From positions 62,001 to 126,000 of the IMG/VR virus record IMGVR_UViG_3300047548_000628: a stretch of 64,000 nucleotides of DNA; one strand, 5' to 3'. This DNA comes from a virus. Shown here piece after piece: positions 61,109 through 64,000 of this stretch. The notes below the pieces were generated by a model. The model saw only the letters and a program-made list of their open reading frames with translations. It had not been told where the DNA came from and made no database searches. Positions within the stretch are counted from its first letter, which is position 1, and each line of letters opens with the position of its first letter. Made by a program: the position numbers and the translations under genes.

Positions 61109-61814
61109 TTTTCATCCTATTGGTATAATAACTTTTACGCAATACATAGAAGAAATCACGTAATTTATTTCCAATTTCATAGTGAATTATCATATGAATT
61201 CTTGGCTTGTCAGAATTGTTAATATATGCATGTTTATTAGATATATCAACTAGAAACGCTGACCCATTATTGTCAAATGGAACTACGCCATGGTCTTTAA
61301 ATATAAATTCACAGCCCTCTGGGTGATTTAAACTGATATTACAAACACTCAATCTACGCTCACTGTCCGGTCTATCCTGATGTGGTAATATATAGCCCCC
61401 GGGCTCTAATAACATAAAGCGAACACGATTTAGATATTCTGCTGGCCATACATCTGTTAAGAACTTTTTAACAGTTGGACATTGTTCTGCTACCCATGTA
61501 TAGTGTAACTCTTTTAATACTTGATCACGTTCACCATAACTGTTCAAACTCTGACTATCCTCATTGACTCCATGAATAGTTAAACTACGCCATCCATGCC
61601 CATAATCGTCACGGTGTACGTGAAATTTGTCTATGAGTTTTTCAGCCTCAAGATACATATCATGCCAGGGCATATTATCAAATACACTCAGTCTGAACCA
61701 TGGATAGTGACTCTCAGTGACTACCCATTTTGGGTCAAAGAAGTCTGGGTATCGATGCTGAAATTGATTTTTCTTATTTTCTTCAATAAATTCAATTAAT
61801 TCTTTGGGGTACAT
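61101..61814 (-). CDS. Asp/Asn beta-hydroxylase-like 2OG oxygenase 6
   Basis: A 237-residue, more distant member: GGYILPHQDRPDSERRLSVC (HQD), SAFLVDISNKHAYINNSD (distal His), KPRIHMIIHYEIG (Arg). It is the first gene of the minus-strand island and diverges from the radical SAM gene with only 11 bp between start codons. Promoters for both must therefore lie in coding sequence. Confidence 0.85.
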   Translation of the reverse strand: MYPKELIEFIEENKKNQFQHRYPDFFDPKWVVTESHYPWFRLSVFDNMPWHDMYLEAEKLIDKFHVHRDDYGHGWRSLTIHGVNEDSQSLNSYGERDQVLKELHYTWVAEQCPTVKKFLTDVWPAEYLNRVRFMLLEPGGYILPHQDRPDSERRLSVCNISLNHPEGCEFIFKDHGVVPFDNNGSAFLVDISNKHAYINNSDKPRIHMIIHYEIGNKLRDFFYVLRKSYYTNRMKNA

Positions 61815-61825
61815 GTAGATATTTA

Positions 61826-62896
61826 ATGGAAAATAGACTACCCTATAAATATGTGATGAAATGTAAATACCTAGACCATCAAGTCTGTGTCAGAACCAAC
61901 GGCGAGTATAGATTATGTTGCGCTAGCATAGAACCAGACCATGGGTACAACATTAAAACACATACAATAGAACAGTGGTTAGACAGTCCAGTACACAAGC
62001 AAGCAAAACAATCATTGGAAAATGATGTTTTTCCTGATAGTTGCTTACGTTGTAAAACAGATGAAGAATCTGGAATACAAAGCATGAGACAACGTCCAAC
62101 GGTATATGGCCCGGGGTTAAGCCACTTAGATATCAGATTCAGTAATCAATGTAATTTACGCTGTGTAATGTGCGGCCCACATAGTTCTAGTTCTCTTATG
62201 CTAGAACATAAACAATTGGGCAAGAATAGTCCCTGGGGAAATATTGTAGCAGAAGAATTCAATTGGTTCCGTGAAGATTTAATAGATCAATTGGCTAATA
62301 TTCCTACACTAAAAGAAGTCTATTTGACGGGAGGAGAGCCCTTTATGGTTAAGGGCTTAGACAAGTTCATAGACAAATTAGATAGAAACGTACAGTTGAG
62401 ATTTAATACAAATGGCACACTGACCAATAATAAATTATTGAATTTATTAAGCGAATTTAATACTGTTAATTTAGCCTTTAGCATCGATGGTATAGGAAAA
62501 GTTAATGACTATATACGTTACGGGAGTGACTGGGGAACAATAGAGAATAATCTACATGTTTCGGCTACATATGGGTTGAATGTCAGTATCACACCCACTA
62601 TTCAGATATACAATTATCCATATATTCAACAACTTTGGGACTATTGCGATAGATATAATATACCGCATTATGATACAATACTGATAAATCCCACACATTT
62701 TGATATTAAAAACATGCCAATTAGCATGCGGGAAAAGTATGCCCTACCCAAACATACTGAATATCTGAAAAATAGTCTAATAAATCAGTCTGAGGTTGAT
62801 AAGTTTGTAACAATGACAAAGACATTAGACCAACATAGAAACATAGATATATGTGAGTACTTGCCGTTAGTAGCAGAACATTATGATTTTAGTTAA
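61826..62896 (+). CDS. Radical SAM enzyme with N-terminal cysteine cluster
   Basis: A 356-residue enzyme. The [4Fe-4S] motif CNLRCVMC (Cys109, Cys113, Cys116) and LTGGEPF are intact. Before it, Cys13, Cys21, Cys31, Cys32, Cys73 and Cys76 (RTNGEYRLCC; DSCLRCK) look like a twitch/SPASM-type auxiliary cluster site placed N-terminally. Such enzymes modify peptides, sugars or lipids. Its need for clusters links it to the IscU/IscA genes at 25 kb. It overlaps the kinase-like gene by 14 nt. Confidence 0.88.
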   Translation: MENRLPYKYVMKCKYLDHQVCVRTNGEYRLCCASIEPDHGYNIKTHTIEQWLDSPVHKQAKQSLENDVFPDSCLRCKTDEESGIQSMRQRPTVYGPGLSHLDIRFSNQCNLRCVMCGPHSSSSLMLEHKQLGKNSPWGNIVAEEFNWFREDLIDQLANIPTLKEVYLTGGEPFMVKGLDKFIDKLDRNVQLRFNTNGTLTNNKLLNLLSEFNTVNLAFSIDGIGKVNDYIRYGSDWGTIENNLHVSATYGLNVSITPTIQIYNYPYIQQLWDYCDRYNIPHYDTILINPTHFDIKNMPISMREKYALPKHTEYLKNSLINQSEVDKFVTMTKTLDQHRNIDICEYLPLVAEHYDFS

Positions 62897-63335
62897 ATCT
62901 AATATTGACAAGGGTCGTAGAGTATTTTACAAGAATGGTAAATATATCAAAATATGGTATAATGTCAAGCCTCAATGGATTGTTGAGCATGTTAGATTAT
63001 TACGACATTTTGTATCACATGAATATGTTTATGAATATGGTAGTAATTGGATAAGTTTCAATGAAATAGTTGGCACCCCGGTAAGTAAACTAGAACATAC
63101 TGATAGTCTTATTAAAAGTGTATATCAATACTGTTTAGAGAATATAGAAGAAACAAAGCCCTATGTGCATGGTGATTGGGTATTAAGCAATATCATATAT
63201 TGTCCCGACAATACATTCAAACTAATTGACTGGGACAACATAGGGATTTACAGTGAGTATGAATATATGAACAAGTTACACAGTGACTTACGTTCAGGTT
63301 TTGGAGAAAGATTTAATGACGCCGCAGGCATTTAG
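62883..63335 (+). CDS. Miniature APH/choline-kinase-like phosphotransferase
   Basis: A 150-residue protein that keeps the catalytic half of the aminoglycoside-phosphotransferase fold: YVHGDWVLSNIIY with Asp98 and Asn103, and KLIDWDN with Asp116/Asp118. The N-lobe is reduced to about 55 residues (NGKYIKIWYNVKPQWIVEHV), compared with about 100 normally. It probably phosphorylates a small hydroxylated molecule. A phosphatase-like gene in the opposite island could reverse this (inference). Confidence 0.8.
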   Translation: MILVKSNIDKGRRVFYKNGKYIKIWYNVKPQWIVEHVRLLRHFVSHEYVYEYGSNWISFNEIVGTPVSKLEHTDSLIKSVYQYCLENIEETKPYVHGDWVLSNIIYCPDNTFKLIDWDNIGIYSEYEYMNKLHSDLRSGFGERFNDAAGI

Positions 63336-64000
63336 TTATGGTACTTTAGGATCAAATAATATGATTTATTTGCCTCCCTATGGATTAAATGAATCAATCA
63401 ACTATATGTTGAAACTTAATCCAAAGACATACAGTATCAAAAAGATTCCATTATCAGTAGATGAATCGACTGAGAAGTGGACTACGGGTATATTACATAA
63501 TGAGAAACTATACTTTTTACCATATAACGAGGGTAGGATATTAATCGTAGATTGTAATACAGACGAGGTCTCATACATTAATATAGGCTTTAAAGAACGT
63601 GGAAAGTACATTCAAGGACATTTGTATAAAGATAAAATCATTGCGTTACCTTATGGGACTGAGGATGAGTTTAATTTTGTTTTGATATTTGACACAGTTA
63701 CTAAATCGATTGTCTTTAAGAATATATGTTGTGACATAAACGATAAAAAGAAGTGGCATACTACACAATTATTGGGTAATACTATACATGGATTACCCCG
63801 CGGCGAACGTATAGAAAAGCCCTATTTCCCATATAGAATAGAGTTCGATTGTGATAATTATTCATATAAACTATCGAATATGAGTCCTATGTGGTTTGAG
63901 ATTGACGAAGAGGGTTTCAGCAATAAGAAATATACTACGTTGGCTAAAGCCAATAATAAACTATATGCCCCGCCCTATAGTGAGAATAAAAACTTTGATT
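63316..64000 (+). CDS. Propeller-like protein, cut off by the window edge
   Basis: Open from ATG 63316 (overlapping the kinase-like gene by 20 nt) to the window end, 228 codons. The N-terminus is MTPQAFSYGTLGSNNMIYLP. Motifs of the form LPPYG, LPYNEG, LPYGTE, LPRGE and PPYSEN recur about every 45 residues, with hydrophobic strands between (RILIVDCNTDEVSYI), which suggests a beta-propeller of four or more blades. It could bind a substrate or partner of the island. No signal peptide. Confidence 0.75.
   Translation, partial: MTPQAFSYGTLGSNNMIYLPPYGLNESINYMLKLNPKTYSIKKIPLSVDESTEKWTTGILHNEKLYFLPYNEGRILIVDCNTDEVSYINIGFKERGKYIQGHLYKDKIIALPYGTEDEFNFVLIFDTVTKSIVFKNICCDINDKKKWHTTQLLGNTIHGLPRGERIEKPYFPYRIEFDCDNYSYKLSNMSPMWFEIDEEGFSNKKYTTLAKANNKLYAPPYSENKNFD

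Noticed and set aside
61844-61851. A perfect TATAAATA on the plus strand
   Set aside because: It lies inside the radical SAM coding sequence (Tyr-Lys-Tyr codons) with no suitable start codon downstream, so chance is likely.
1-64000. Prophage or integrative element signs (integrase, attachment sites, transposases)
   Set aside because: None seen; all recognisable genes fit a lytic T4-like phage.

Overview
This window is one continuous piece of a large, AT-rich, double-stranded DNA phage genome of the T4-like contractile-tail (myovirus) type. The evidence is the T4 head-gene order portal (gp20), acidic core protein, prohead protease (gp21), scaffold (gp22) and major capsid protein (gp23). Recurrent NATAAATA / CTAAATA motifs resemble T4-type late promoters, and most lie 20-31 nt upstream of structural start codons. 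The gene set (class Ia ribonucleotide reductase, HesB/IscA proteins, many Fe(II)/2-oxoglutarate oxygenases, glycan-modification genes, repetitive tail fibres) fits large aquatic myophages such as those of marine or freshwater Proteobacteria. The host cannot be identified from the window. I saw no tRNA, integrase, transposase or CRISPR array.

Layout. (1) 1-8947, plus strand except a partial gene at the left edge: a large tail protein with a peptidoglycan-peptidase domain, then the head morphogenesis operon, closed by a strong terminator at 8979. (2) 9068-22527, plus: eight consecutive tail-fibre genes with very similar repeats, ending in a protein with a peptidase S74-type intramolecular chaperone. 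(3) 22538-22691: three perfect inverted repeats in a 282-bp gap. (4) 22810-29065, plus: one compact operon nrdA - HesB/IscA-type carrier - iscU - iscA - aceA (isocitrate lyase) - small secreted Cys-rich protein - nrdB. (5) 29068-34382, minus: DUF2061 membrane protein, APS-kinase/nucleotidyltransferase fusion, PAPS-type sulfotransferase, and three glycosyltransferase genes, one fused to a methyltransferase. (6) 34444-49343, minus: virion-surface genes (five proteins built from six-fold or two-fold propeller-like repeats, one of them frameshifted, plus a 1395-residue Cys-rich repeat protein) mixed with glycosyltransferases, two 2OG oxygenases and a second sulfotransferase. Many of these have their own late-type promoter. 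(7) 49554-55966, plus: glutaredoxin, PAAR spike tip, a large probable virion protein, SleB-like cell-wall hydrolase, then an SGNH hydrolase, a miniature AMP-forming ligase and an unknown partner. (8) 55941-61814, minus: six Asp/Asn-beta-hydroxylase-like oxygenases with a phosphatase-like gene and a 491-residue unknown. (9) 61826-64000, plus: radical SAM enzyme, miniature APH-type kinase, and a propeller-like protein running off the edge.

How the genes may work together (inference). Region 4 supplies deoxynucleotides and, unusually, carries an iron-sulfur scaffold and carriers plus the first enzyme of the glyoxylate shunt. The window also encodes many iron users: the di-iron NrdB, a radical SAM enzyme, and eight probable Fe(II)/2OG oxygenases. 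APS kinase plus two sulfotransferases form a PAPS-making and PAPS-using pair beside glycosyltransferases, which suggests sulfated glycans on the virion or host surface. Regions 7-9 look like an undescribed tailoring-enzyme island: adenylation, SGNH acyl chemistry, repeated hydroxylation, radical chemistry, phosphorylation and dephosphorylation.
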